Shown: piece by piece, positions 39,944 to 49,785 of the stretch
Layout of the letters: every line of letters starts with the position of its first letter
Position numbering within the stretch: the stretch's first letter is position 1
Source of the DNA: Minwuia thermotolerans
Lineage (GTDB): Bacteria > Pseudomonadota > Alphaproteobacteria > Minwuiales > Minwuiaceae
Assembly (NCBI RefSeq): GCF_002924445.1
Contig: NZ_PIGG01000040.1
Location: 1-64,000 of the forward strand
Direction: 5' to 3'
DNA length: 64,000 nucleotides
Notes under the pieces: model-generated
Told to the model about the DNA's origin: nothing
The model's database searches: none
Seen by the model: only the letters and a program-made list of their open reading frames with translations
Made by a program: the position numbers and the translations under genes

Positions 39944-40957
39944 ATGGAACAGGAAAACGACCTCGGCCCCCGCCTCGCCAGGGCCTTTGACAGACGGTTC
40001 GGCGTTGGCCACGCGGTCGAGCGTCTGGAACGCCTGTCGGCCGGCGCGTCCCGCGAATCCTATATCTTCGAGGTTCTCGCCCCCAAAGGCGGGCGGCAGT
40101 CCCTGATTCTCAAACGCGATCCTCCTGGCGCGGTCCACGACGAGGACGACCCCGACAACCGCTTCGGAGCCGACCGGCCGGCGGAGGCTGCGATCGTCGC
40201 CGCCGCCCATGCGGCAGGCGCCCACGCCCCGGCGATGATCTTCTGCGCCGACGATGATGACGGCCTCGGCGCAGCCTTCGTCATGGAGGCGCTGGAGGGC
40301 GAGACCCTGCCCCAGAAGATCCTGCGCGATCCGGCGCTGGCCGGGGCGCGGGCGCGCCTGCCCGCGGAAATGGGCGCGGCGCTGGCGCGCCTGCACGCGG
40401 TGCCGAGGCGGGAATTGCCCCGGCTGCGCACGTTCCGCCTGGATGATCACCTGGCCGCCTTCCGGGCCATTCTGGACGGGTACGGCCAGCCGCAACCGGG
40501 CTTCGAATACGGTCTGCGCTGGCTGGAGAAGCATCGCCCACCCGACGAACCGCCGGTCTTCGCCCATGGCGACTTCCGGATGGGCAACATCATCGTCGAT
40601 ACGCAGGGCCTGGCCGGCATTCTCGACTGGGAGGTCGGCCACCTGGGCGACCGGCATGTCGACCTGGCCTGGCCGTCCGTTCGCGCCTGGCGATTCGGGC
40701 GCGACGACCGTCCCTTCGCCGGCGTCGGGCCACGCGAGACGTTTTTCGAGGCCTACGAGGCAGCCGGCGGCGCCCCGATAGATCCCGAAATCGTGCGCTA
40801 CTGGGAAGTGCTCGGCACGCTGCGCTGGGGCGTCATGTGCATGACCATCGGCCAGCGGTTCACCTCCGGCCGCGAGGCCTCGGTCGAGAAGGCTGTCATC
40901 GGGCGGCGGGTCGCCGAGACCGAACTCGACTTCCTGGACCTGATCGACGCCCTGTGA
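39944..40957 (+). CDS. APH-type phosphotransferase family protein (ACAD10/11-like)
   Basis: 337 residues, aminoglycoside-phosphotransferase/choline-kinase fold. The catalytic loop VFAHGDFRMGNIIVD and the metal motif GILDWEVGHLGD are intact. The N-terminal LSAGASRESYIFEV is the nucleotide-binding hairpin. Such proteins in acyl-CoA-metabolising bacteria resemble the kinase domain of ACAD10/11, which phosphorylates 4-hydroxyacyl-CoAs. The acyl-CoA dehydrogenase 4 kb upstream may be relevant, but they are not adjacent. Antibiotic resistance is not implied. Confidence 0.82.
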   Translation: MEQENDLGPRLARAFDRRFGVGHAVERLERLSAGASRESYIFEVLAPKGGRQSLILKRDPPGAVHDEDDPDNRFGADRPAEAAIVAAAHAAGAHAPAMIFCADDDDGLGAAFVMEALEGETLPQKILRDPALAGARARLPAEMGAALARLHAVPRRELPRLRTFRLDDHLAAFRAILDGYGQPQPGFEYGLRWLEKHRPPDEPPVFAHGDFRMGNIIVDTQGLAGILDWEVGHLGDRHVDLAWPSVRAWRFGRDDRPFAGVGPRETFFEAYEAAGGAPIDPEIVRYWEVLGTLRWGVMCMTIGQRFTSGREASVEKAVIGRRVAETELDFLDLIDAL

Positions 40958-41009
40958 CCCCGCGGCCGCCGCGAAGGCGGAACAGCCCGGGCAAATGCCG
41001 CCGCGTGGC

Positions 41010-41816
41010 CTACTGGCAGAGGCGGTAGCCGCGCCTGCGCACCTTCACGTCCAGATGCAGGTGGTCGGCGTGCGCCGCATCGGTGCCGGGTCCGATCACG
41101 GTCGTGAAGCTCAGGCAGGCGGCGGCACGAACGGCCTGCTGGAACGCCTCTTCCGCGTCGCCCTCCCCCTCGCGCGGCTCGACCGTCAATCCGTCGCCGC
41201 CGGCGAAGCGGAACCCCATGACGTCGACCGCGTTGCCGAACGCATGTTCGGAAAGCCGCCCGCTGCCCGAATTGTTGCGCCGGCGGCAGACATAGACCGA
41301 GCCGTGATCCAGACCGGTCAGCCGCCTCCGGTCCGGAAGATGCGTGGCGGCCGGGACGACGAAGCCCGATACCCACTCCGCCAGGGCGCGCGCCGTCTCG
41401 CAACGCATGCGGGCGGCGGGACGCAGCACGACGCCGGGAACGATCTCCGTCACACGGAGCGGCCGGACGACGCCGCAGCCGGCGTCCGCGTTTTCGATCC
41501 GGTCGGCGATCTCGTAGGCCGCGCCATATACATCCAGCGCCGCCCGACAGGCCGCGAACTCGACGTCGGATTCGGCAAGGCGCTCCGGCGCCGGGGTCGG
41601 CGGCGGTTCGGGTCCCGGCGCACGCGTGATTTCCGCTTCGGCGGCCTCGGTCCTGTCTGTGGCATCGGGTGGCGGCGAGGATGGCGTTTCCGCCGGTCTG
41701 GGCGGCGGCAACGGGGGCGGCTCGCCGTTCCCATCGCCCGTGTCCTGCGCCAGGACGGACACCGTCAGCCCCGCCAGCAGCGCCATGCCCGCCATGATCG
41801 TGCGGATACGTTCCAT
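41010..41816 (-). CDS. Extensin-like secreted protein
   Basis: 268 residues. Signal peptide IMAGMALLAGLTVSVLAQ, then a Pro-rich linker of about 60 residues (PPPLPPPRPAE and similar), then the extensin-like C-terminal domain from about residue 95: CGVVRPLRVTEI, MRCETARALAEW, LSEHAFGNAVDVMGF and HADHLHLDVK. The His/Asp pattern resembles M15-type zinc peptidases, so a peptidoglycan role is plausible. The start at 41816 is chosen for the signal peptide; the frame is open further upstream. Confidence 0.85.
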   Translation of the reverse strand: MERIRTIMAGMALLAGLTVSVLAQDTGDGNGEPPPLPPPRPAETPSSPPPDATDRTEAAEAEITRAPGPEPPPTPAPERLAESDVEFAACRAALDVYGAAYEIADRIENADAGCGVVRPLRVTEIVPGVVLRPAARMRCETARALAEWVSGFVVPAATHLPDRRRLTGLDHGSVYVCRRRNNSGSGRLSEHAFGNAVDVMGFRFAGGDGLTVEPREGEGDAEEAFQQAVRAAACLSFTTVIGPGTDAAHADHLHLDVKVRRRGYRLCQ

Positions 41817-41942
41817 CGTCCCTTCCGCCTGTCGCCATCGCGCGCGCCCGGGCAACGCGGCTGGACGGTCAGATGGGTTCGGCGAAAGGGGACGCAAGCG
41901 GCCCGAAGGTCGCGGGCCTCAGATGCGAACGGAGGGGAAAAA

Positions 41943-42018
<76 letters not shown>

Positions 42019-42061
42019 ACCGGGGGCACGAGCCGCGGCCCGTGCCTTCGAGGAAGCGGGT

Positions 42062-42089
42062 TTTATGCAAGCCCCGAAGGGATTGCAAG
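42062..42089 (-). promoter_or_regulatory. Possible tRNA-Ala promoter
   Basis: On the minus strand CTTGCA (42084-42089), a 16-base spacer and CATAAA (42062-42067) stand about 45 bases before the tRNA. It is the only reasonable -35/-10 pair between the TIGR02300 stop and the tRNA. Confidence 0.45.
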
Positions 42090-42102
42090 CCCGGATTGGA
42101 CC

Positions 42103-42552
42103 TTACCGTTCCTCGTCGTCCTCATCGTCGGTGACGGCGGTATCGTCTTCCTCGTCGTCGTCGGAATCCGAATCCGAATCCAGCGGATCGAGGATGACCT
42201 CCTTCTCCTCGTCGAGGTCCATCGGCTCGTTGTTATCCTCGCTGTCGACGTCGGAGGACGCGGTGTCGTCCTCGTCATCTTCGTCGTCGTCGTCCTCGAT
42301 GAGGGCCTCGTCCTCGTCGTCATCCTCCAGAAGCGTGCCGTCATCATCGTCGTCGTCGACTTCCTTCTCGACCTTCTTCGGAGCCGGCTTCTTGACCTTC
42401 TCCTCCTGCGTCGGACGGCGCTGCTTGAACACGACGACGGGCTGATTCTCCGTGCCGCAGCTCGGGCAGACCAGTGGCGTCTTGTTGAAGTCGTAGAATT
42501 TCGTGCCGCAATTGCTGCAGCTATGCTTGGTGCCCCATTCGGGTTTCGCCAT
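42103..42552 (-). CDS. FYDLN-acid (TIGR02300) family protein
   Basis: 149 residues. The N-terminal zinc-ribbon-like part has two CxxC pairs (CSNCGTKFYDFNKTPLVCPSCG) including the family's FYDLN-type motif. A short basic stretch (RPTQEEKVKKPAPKKVEKE) leads to a tail of almost only Asp and Glu from about residue 65. The family is typical of alphaproteobacteria and its role is unknown. GGAG is upstream of the ATG. The plus strand opposite reads as a Ser-rich shadow ORF. Confidence 0.88.
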   Translation of the reverse strand: MAKPEWGTKHSCSNCGTKFYDFNKTPLVCPSCGTENQPVVVFKQRRPTQEEKVKKPAPKKVEKEVDDDDDDGTLLEDDDEDEALIEDDDDEDDEDDTASSDVDSEDNNEPMDLDEEKEVILDPLDSDSDSDDDEEDDTAVTDDEDDEER

Positions 42553-42663
42553 GACGGCAGCTCCGCAATTGTTCGGTGTCAACCATGGATTCTCGGACGG
42601 CGGTCAATAGCCACTGTCCGGCAGGGATGTCAAAGCATGTTTGACCCGCGCCCCGCCCGCCGG

Positions 42664-43692
42664 TCACCAGCCCGCGCGCCAGCGATACAGGACCACCCGT
42701 ATGCGCCAGAGCAACCTGCCCGTCGCCGCATAGCGCCAGGTGTTTGCGATCCGCCGCCAGGCCGTGCGTCCGGCAAGGCGGAAACGCTGCGCCAGAAGAT
42801 TCACGCGGCCGGCGCGGCGTCCGGCCGTCATGTCGGGTTCGTATCCCTTCTTCGCAAGCATCTCGCCGGCGCCCTGCTGGGTCAGCGCGATCTCCACGTC
42901 GGTGAGTTCCTGCCGCCAGGCCTCGATGCGGTCGGCCTTCGGCTTCTCGGCGAGGTTCCCGTGCAGATGACGCTGATCCTCGGGAATGCGCGCCAGATAG
43001 GCGTCGCCTTGCGGTCCGGCGGCGTTACCCAGCGGCGGCAGGTCCGCACGGCTGACAAAGCGGCGAACCGCCGCCATGGTAGCGTCATAGGCGGTGATCA
43101 GGTCTTCGTAGCGGACCTCCATCAGGTCCGGGCCCGCCACCCGGTCCACGCGCCGCGCATTGGCCGCCCAGCGCCGTCCGGCGTCCAGCGGGTCCTCGTT
43201 CATCGCCCGCGCGGTGTAGGAGCCGACGGACTGTTTCTGGCTGCCGAAGACGCCGCGGGGATCTCGGATGATATGGAGGAATTTCGCCGACGGTATCTCC
43301 CGTCTGAGACGGGAGATGTGGTGGGTCAGACGCGTCCCCTTCACCAGGTAGCAGGGCGCCGCCGCGCCGGCGAAATGCAGGTCCAGAACGGCGCGGACGA
43401 TCGCCTCGAAAGGCGCCGGCATGGCGAGTCCCGCCAGCCGCGCGCGCAGTTCCTCGCGCCCGACGCCCCATTGGCCGAACTTCTCGTCGCCGAAGAACGT
43501 CTCCACCACCCGGTCGACGTCCGCCGCCGAACGGATCGCCGGACCTGTTTCCAGCAGATCCGCGAAGGCCTCCGTCTCGATGGTAACCGCGACTTCCTCA
43601 TGCTTGTCGAGGCGGCTGGCGAGAAAGGTCGAGCCCGACCTGTTCTCGTACATCAGGAAGACGATCTGGCGCTGTTCGAGGGGGACGGTCAT
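42664..43692 (-). CDS. Sulfotransferase family protein
   Basis: 342 residues. The 5'-PSB loop-like MYENRSGSTFLASRLDKHEE is at the N-terminus and the 3'-PB-like FLHIIRDPRGVFGSQKQSVG in the middle, so PAPS-dependent sulfotransfer is likely. WAANARRVDRVAG and LMEVRYEDLI are also typical. The C-terminal 50 residues are basic and may contact the membrane. The start overlaps the flippase stop, suggesting that a sulfated glycan or lipid is made and exported by this pair. Confidence 0.82.
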   Translation of the reverse strand: MTVPLEQRQIVFLMYENRSGSTFLASRLDKHEEVAVTIETEAFADLLETGPAIRSAADVDRVVETFFGDEKFGQWGVGREELRARLAGLAMPAPFEAIVRAVLDLHFAGAAAPCYLVKGTRLTHHISRLRREIPSAKFLHIIRDPRGVFGSQKQSVGSYTARAMNEDPLDAGRRWAANARRVDRVAGPDLMEVRYEDLITAYDATMAAVRRFVSRADLPPLGNAAGPQGDAYLARIPEDQRHLHGNLAEKPKADRIEAWRQELTDVEIALTQQGAGEMLAKKGYEPDMTAGRRAGRVNLLAQRFRLAGRTAWRRIANTWRYAATGRLLWRIRVVLYRWRAGW

Positions 43693-44951
43693 CGCCGGCG
43701 CAGGATAGACCGCAACGCGCCGAAGGTCAGCGTCTTCGGGTCGGGCAGCGATAGCGCGCCGGTCAGCCGCCAGGCAAAATAGGTATGCAGGGCCATGCGC
43801 GCGGTGATGGTCAGCGCCGTGACCACGGCGACGCCGGTCGCGCCGTGCTGCTCCACGACCAGGATATTGGCGATCACGTTCACGGCCAGCGCGCCCAGCG
43901 TCAGCGCCGACATCAGGTTCTGGTGCCCGGCCATCTGCAGCATCATGCCGGGACTGCCGACCACTGCGCTGACCACATGGCCGGCCGCGAGGATGATGAG
44001 AACCGTCGCCGCCTCGCCGTAGGGGGCGCCGAACAGCAGATCGAGCATGGGTTCGGCGAACAGCACGATCAGCACGAAGACCGGCACCGAGACGACCGTC
44101 GACCAGGTGGCCGCGATCCGCGCCATGCGCTCGAAATCGCGGATACGCCCCTCCGCATGCAGCGCGGCGAGAAGCTGCGGCAGGGCCATGTTGATGACCG
44201 ACAGGCCGAAGATCACCAGGTTGGTGACCCGGATCGCGGCGCCATAGAGCGCGACTTCCGTGGCGTCGCGGTAGAGGCTGAGGATCCAGACGTCGGTCGC
44301 CTTCAGCACCAGCGCGCCGGAGGAGTGCAGCAGCATGGGCGCGGACAGCATGGCGAGATGCCGCGCGCCGAATGCCTCGTCCGCCGGCGGGCCGCCGCTG
44401 TGCCGCGCCACGAAACGCAGGCACAGCGCCATGGTCAGCAGCGCGATCAGGGCCGACGCGGCGGCGTAGATCTCGACCACCGCCCAGACGCCGGCGGCCT
44501 GGCCGCCGGCCAGCAAGGCGAGGGCCGCGAGAAACACCAGCCCCTCGCGCGGCGCCGACAGCAGCAGGGCGCCCGACCGCACCCGTCCGACACCGCGCAG
44601 GAAGGCTGAGCCGATCTCCTCGGCCGCACGGGTCAGGATCACCACGGCGATGAGGCCGGCCATCAGCCAGCCCAGTTCGCGCTTGAACAGCGACGCCTCC
44701 ATCGCTGGCCAGAGACCGAGCAGCACCGCGGTCAGCGCGATGCCGACGGCCGCGAAAATCAGCGCCGTCGCCTTCAGGATCGCCCGCGCCCGGTCCCACG
44801 CCCCCGCCCCACCGGCGATCCCGGCGAGCTTGGTGACGCCGGTCTGCATGCCGAAGCTCTGGAGCATGGCGCCGACGGCGACGATCTGTGCGAACACCGT
44901 GTAGAAGCCGAAATCCGCCGGACTCAGCAGCCGGGTGAGCACCATGGCCAC
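43689..44951 (-). CDS. Polysaccharide flippase (Wzx/MATE-like), start uncertain
   Basis: 420 residues from the first normal start codon, with about a dozen hydrophobic helices, of the oligosaccharide-flippase/MurJ-like superfamily (LLSPADFGFYTVFAQIVAVGA, then repeated TM pairs). The GTG at 44951 cuts into the first helix. The same frame continues upstream without a stop to 45075 and encodes a natural N-terminus (RRLRAGALFGLVNRAALGFL) but contains no ATG, GTG or TTG. The true start is therefore unclear. It would flip a lipid-linked glycan, fitting the overlapping sulfotransferase gene. Confidence 0.78.
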   Translation of the reverse strand: MAMVLTRLLSPADFGFYTVFAQIVAVGAMLQSFGMQTGVTKLAGIAGGAGAWDRARAILKATALIFAAVGIALTAVLLGLWPAMEASLFKRELGWLMAGLIAVVILTRAAEEIGSAFLRGVGRVRSGALLLSAPREGLVFLAALALLAGGQAAGVWAVVEIYAAASALIALLTMALCLRFVARHSGGPPADEAFGARHLAMLSAPMLLHSSGALVLKATDVWILSLYRDATEVALYGAAIRVTNLVIFGLSVINMALPQLLAALHAEGRIRDFERMARIAATWSTVVSVPVFVLIVLFAEPMLDLLFGAPYGEAATVLIILAAGHVVSAVVGSPGMMLQMAGHQNLMSALTLGALAVNVIANILVVEQHGATGVAVVTALTITARMALHTYFAWRLTGALSLPDPKTLTFGALRSILRRR

Positions 44952-45146
44952 GGCGATATTGAGAAAGCCCAGCGCGGCCCGGTTGACCAGGCCGAAGAGC
45001 GCCCCCGCCCTGAGGCGTCGGTTATGGCGGCCTTGGTCGGCGATGGCGGGGCCCCGTTGCTGCGGATCGGCGAATCAGACGCTCACGACGCCGGACCGGC
45101 GATTCTTAGAGCGAATCCGCGCGCCCGCCAACGCGGGAAAGCGGCG

Positions 45147-45521
45147 TCAGAGCCAGCGCCGCGCCGCGTTCACCGTGTCTTCGGGACCCGTGTTGAAGCA
45201 GATGTTCGCCGTGGGCGCATGCTCGTGCACCAGATTGAGGACCTTCTCGAACAGCGGGAACCGCTCGTCGTCCGCGCGCAGGCCCGCGTCGATCACCACG
45301 CAATCATAGGGCCGCCGATCCAGCGCCTCGGTCACGGCCTCGGAAGCCGTGCGGCCGCTGTCGACGAGACAGAGGGCGGCGTCGACGCCCTCCTCCTCGA
45401 GAGCATGCTTCTGCTCCTCCAGCTGCCGGCGCAGCCGGTCCGCGTCCAGCCCCGGCCAGCGCCGGTAGTTCACCGCGTCCGGGTGCAATGCGATCAGGAC
45501 GACATTCTTCTTGTTCGTCAT
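45147..45521 (-). CDS. Conserved small protein of unknown function
   Basis: 124 residues. NVVLIALHPDAVNYRRWPGLDADRL and LEEEGVDAALCLVDSG, then RPYDCVVIDAGLR and PTANICFNTGPEDTVNAARRWL, suggest an alpha/beta Rossmann-like or receiver-like single domain with alternating strands and helices. No catalytic motif is recognised. I recall similar ORFs in other proteobacteria but no function. The flanks at 45522-45595 and 45078-45146 hold no gene. Confidence 0.6.
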   Translation of the reverse strand: MTNKKNVVLIALHPDAVNYRRWPGLDADRLRRQLEEQKHALEEEGVDAALCLVDSGRTASEAVTEALDRRPYDCVVIDAGLRADDERFPLFEKVLNLVHEHAPTANICFNTGPEDTVNAARRWL

Positions 45522-45595
45522 TCGGTCGCTCCATCATGTCCTGCCGGCTTCTGAGGTGGGGGGATCGGGCAATTCCGGCAAGACCGGGCAGGAAC

Positions 45596-46387
45596 TCACC
45601 CGGTCAGCCGGTCCAGACGGATGCGGTGGCGGCGGTCGGAAAGCCGCCAGGCCGCACCCCACAGGGCCACGACTAGTCCGATGCCGGTCGCGCCGGCGAT
45701 CAGGAACATGACCAGGATCTGGTAGCGCACGGCCTGCTCAGGGTCGGCGCCGGCCAGGATCTGTCCGGTCATCATGCCCGGCAGGGAGACCACGCCCGTC
45801 GCGGCCATGGCGTTGATGATCGGGATCAGGCCGGCCCGCGCCGCGCGGCGCATGGACGGGGCCAGCGCCTGCCAGCGCGTGGCGCCGGTCAACAGGTGGG
45901 CCTCTACCGCCGCGCGGCGGCTGGCCAGGTCGTTGGCGAGCGCATTCAGGCCGATGGCGATGCCCGTCATGGCGTTGCCCAGCATCATGCCGAACAGCGG
46001 AATGGCGTAGCGCGGGTCGTACCAGGGATCGGGGCGGATGGTGACGTTGAGCGCGAACAGCATCACCACGGACGCGCCAAGCAGCATGGTCGCCGCGCCC
46101 AGACCATAGCCCCAGACCCCCTTCAGCCGCCGTTCCTGCCGCGCCATGACCTCGTAGCCGGCAACCGCCAGCATCACCGTCGCGACCAGCGCCGTCAGGC
46201 CCGGCGACTTCGTGGTCAGGATCACCTTCAGCACCAGGCCGATCAGCGCCATCTGCACCACCATGCGCAGCGCCGCGACCGTCATCTGCCGCACGAAGCC
46301 GAGATTCAGCGCCAGCGACAGTCCCGCGTTGATCACCAGGAACACCGCGGCGAGCAAGACCTCCCAGTTCTCCGGGTCGATGGTCAT
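45596..46387 (-). CDS. fetB: FetB-type ABC transporter permease
   Basis: 263 residues, UPF0014/FetB family, about seven membrane helices: VLLAAVFLVINAGLSLALNL, then RMVVQMALIGLVLKVIL, and the conserved IPLFGMMLGNAMTGIAIGLN and VVSLPGMMTGQILAGADPEQAVRYQ. With FetA it is thought to export iron and protect against oxidative stress. The ATG at 46387 has a GAGG site. It is separated from fetA by 112 bases that contain a palindromic repeat. Confidence 0.88.
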   Translation of the reverse strand: MTIDPENWEVLLAAVFLVINAGLSLALNLGFVRQMTVAALRMVVQMALIGLVLKVILTTKSPGLTALVATVMLAVAGYEVMARQERRLKGVWGYGLGAATMLLGASVVMLFALNVTIRPDPWYDPRYAIPLFGMMLGNAMTGIAIGLNALANDLASRRAAVEAHLLTGATRWQALAPSMRRAARAGLIPIINAMAATGVVSLPGMMTGQILAGADPEQAVRYQILVMFLIAGATGIGLVVALWGAAWRLSDRRHRIRLDRLTG

Positions 46388-46430
46388 GGAGACACCTCGT
46401 CCCGGACAGCGGGATCGACCCGCACCCTGT

Positions 46431-46487
46431 CCTCCCCCTGGCAGGGGGAGGGTGATCGAGCGGCAATGCCGTGAGATCGGGAGGGGG
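46431..46487 (+). repeat. Palindromic intergenic repeat, family 1, copy B
   Basis: CCTCCCCCTG-G-CAGGGGGAGG (46431-46451), then a tail hairpin GATC..CGGCA-A-TGCCG..GATC, then GGGAGGGGG (46479-46487). It lies inside the fetA-fetB operon, in the same orientation on the plus strand as copies A and C. Confidence 0.75.
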
Positions 46488-46499
46488 TCAGGCGCGAAT

Positions 46500-47120
46500 T
46501 CATTCTGCCTCCGCCACCCGGCCGTCCTGCATGCGCAGGACGGCCAGTCCCAGCCGTCCCACCTGCGCGGGGTCATGGCTGGCGATGAGCAGCGCCGCGC
46601 CGCCGGCCAGCATCTCCAGGATCGCGTCCTCCACATCGCCGCGATTGGCCTCGTCCAGCGCCGAGGTCGGTTCGTCCAGAAGCAGAACCTGCGGCGCGCG
46701 GGCGAAGGCCGCGGCCAGGGCGAGACGCTGGCGCTCGCCGGTGGAAAGCGACGCAACCGGCTTTCCCAGAAGCGCCGGCGCAAGCCCGAGCCGCTTCGCC
46801 ATCGCCGCGCCGCCTTCGGGCAGGTGCTCCCCTGCGGTCTCCAGCCACCAGGCCGGCTCGGCCGGCACATAGGCGACGCGCCGGCGCCACTCCGGGGCCG
46901 GCATGCGGCTGCGCGCCTCGCCGGAAAGCAGCACCTCGCCCTCGTTCGGATCGAGGTCGGCGATGGCGCGGAACAGGCTGGTCTTGCCGCTGCCCGAAGG
47001 GCCGGTGACGGCCAGCCCCTCACCGGGCCCGAGACGGAGCGAGACGTCGCGGATGACGGCCGAACCCAGCCCGCGGACCTCGAGTCGGGACACCCCTTCG
47101 CCATTGTCCTGCGATCCCAT
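46500..47120 (-). CDS. fetA: FetA-type ABC transporter ATP-binding protein
   Basis: 206 residues. Walker A GPSGSGKTSLFRA, a Q-loop-like VAYVPAEPAWW, signature LSTGERQRLALAAAF, Walker B VLLLDEPTSALD and the switch His in LIASHDPAQV. The short, single-domain ATPase next to a UPF0014 permease defines FetA. The signature has Thr instead of the second Gly of LSGGE, a known variant. Its stop is 112 bases from the fetB start. Confidence 0.88.
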   Translation of the reverse strand: MGSQDNGEGVSRLEVRGLGSAVIRDVSLRLGPGEGLAVTGPSGSGKTSLFRAIADLDPNEGEVLLSGEARSRMPAPEWRRRVAYVPAEPAWWLETAGEHLPEGGAAMAKRLGLAPALLGKPVASLSTGERQRLALAAAFARAPQVLLLDEPTSALDEANRGDVEDAILEMLAGGAALLIASHDPAQVGRLGLAVLRMQDGRVAEAE

Positions 47121-47240
47121 TCCGCAACGATAGGAGGGGCAGGTGAGACCGGCAATCGGCTTCGCCCGTCATCCGCACCGACGCGCGCCGCTTGACGGCT
47201 CGAAGGCGGGGCGATAGCGAACGGCCTCGAACCTCAGGTC

Positions 47241-47283
47241 CGGCTTGCCGGCGTTCCGCGCTGCTGGGCGGCGGGGATGACAA
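47241..47283. repeat. Partial copy of palindromic repeat family 2
   Basis: Contains GCTGCTGGGCGGCGGGGATGAC, closely similar to the reverse complement of one arm of the element at 48549-48580, but without the opposite arm. It lies in the argG leader. A weak TTGACG element stands at 47192 in the same gap. Confidence 0.4.
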
Positions 47284-47303
47284 CATGATTGCGGGGGCCG
47301 CAA

Positions 47304-48515
<1,212 letters not shown>

Positions 48516-48548
48516 GGGCGGCGATACCCCCGCGGCCTCTTCCATGTC

Positions 48549-48636
48549 ATCCCCGCCGCCGCGCAGCGGCGCGCGGGGATCGGGACGATGCCGGGCTTGA
48601 TCGTCCCTACGTCCGATGCCCGCTCAAGGCGGGCAT
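48549..48636. repeat. Palindromic repeat family 2, two hairpins
   Basis: First hairpin 48549-48580: ATCCCCGC and GCGGGGAT outer arms with an inner CGCCGC/GCGGCG stem. Second hairpin 48616-48636: ATGCCCGC-TCAAG-GCGGGCAT. Together they fill most of the 216-base gap between argG and the transporter gene. They may also act as a terminator for argG, although there is no T-run. Confidence 0.65.
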
Positions 48637-48731
48637 GACGACCCATGGCGCCCCCGCGGCGTAGCCCTTCATGTCCTGCTTGATTGCGGCGCGCGGACGG
48701 GCGAAGGGTGTCCGCGAGGAGCCCGAAGACG

Positions 48732-49715
48732 ATGAGCGCAACGGCAACGACGGACGAGAGCAACCGGCCGCTGGTCGGCATCTTCTTCATCCTGCTCGGC
48801 ATGGTGGCGATTTCCGCCAACGACATGCTGGTGAAGTACCTCTCCGACGGCTATCCGCTGCACCAGATCGTCTTCATCCGCTCCGGCATCGGCATCGCCA
48901 TCAGCCTCGCCCTGGTCCAGTTCGAGGGCGGCTGGGCGATCCTGAAGACCCGGCGGCCCGGCCTGCACATCCTGCGCGGCCTGCTGATCGTGGTCGCCAA
49001 TCTCTGCTTCTTCATGGCGTTGGCGGTGATGCCGCTGGCCGAGGCGACGGCGATCTTCTTCGTCGCGCCTCTGTTCATCACCCTGCTGTCGATCCCGCTG
49101 CTGGGCGAACCTGTGGGCCCGCGCCGCCTGATCGCCTGCGTCGTCGGCTTTGCCGGCGTACTGGTCATGCTGCGCCCGTCCGCCGCCGGCGAGGGGCCGG
49201 GCCTGCTGGTGTCCCTCCTGCCGGTGCTGGCGGCGCTCTGCTACGCGCTGTTCCAGATCATGACCCGGCGCCTCGGCGGCCTCTCCAAGGCGTCCGCCAT
49301 GGCGGTCTACCTGCAGGGGGTTTTCATGGCGGTCAGCCTGGCATTCTTCGCGGTCGCCGGCGACGGCCGCTTCGCCGAGGGCGTCGACAACCGCAGCCTG
49401 GTATTCCTGTTCCGCGCCTGGACCTGGCCGACGGCGGACGACTGGCTGCTGTTCGCGGCATTGGGCATCGCCTCGGGCGTCATCGCCTACGCGCTTTCCC
49501 AGGCCTACCGCTCGGCCAGCGCCGCCACCGTGGCGCCGTTCGAATATGTCGCCCTGCCGCTCGCCGGCCTGTGGGGCTTCCTGATCTTCGGCGAGATTCC
49601 GGACCTGAGGGCGCTGGCGGGTATCGCGCTGATCCTGGGCGCGGGCCTCTACGTCCTTGCCCGCGAGCGCGCGCGCGACCGTCCCCGCCGCGATGCGCGG
49701 CCCATCCGGCGCTAG
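48732..49715 (+). CDS. EamA/DMT family transporter
   Basis: 327 residues, ten hydrophobic helices in two EamA halves: LVGIFFILLGMVAISANDML, then IVVANLCFFMALAVMPLAEATAIFFVAPLF, then SASAATVAPFEYVALPLAGLWGFLIFGE. It resembles the RhaT/SAM-transporter-like drug/metabolite group; the substrate is unknown. The ATG at 48732 follows GAGGAG at a slightly long spacing. Not closely related to the EamA protein at 27.3 kb. Confidence 0.87.
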   Translation: MSATATTDESNRPLVGIFFILLGMVAISANDMLVKYLSDGYPLHQIVFIRSGIGIAISLALVQFEGGWAILKTRRPGLHILRGLLIVVANLCFFMALAVMPLAEATAIFFVAPLFITLLSIPLLGEPVGPRRLIACVVGFAGVLVMLRPSAAGEGPGLLVSLLPVLAALCYALFQIMTRRLGGLSKASAMAVYLQGVFMAVSLAFFAVAGDGRFAEGVDNRSLVFLFRAWTWPTADDWLLFAALGIASGVIAYALSQAYRSASAATVAPFEYVALPLAGLWGFLIFGEIPDLRALAGIALILGAGLYVLARERARDRPRRDARPIRR

Positions 49716-49785
49716 TTTGCGTTTCCAGCGCCCCCGCGGTGCGCTAGATCAGGAACAAGGTTCCGAAAACGCAGGGGAGGCAATC

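Noticed and set aside
39944-40957. Aminoglycoside resistance gene
   Set aside because: The fold is shared, but the context and motifs fit the ACAD10/11-like kinases of lipid metabolism better.
42103-42360. Low-complexity repeats of GAC/GAT type as a possible satellite or CRISPR-like array
   Set aside because: They are codons of an acidic protein tail, with no regular spacer/repeat length.
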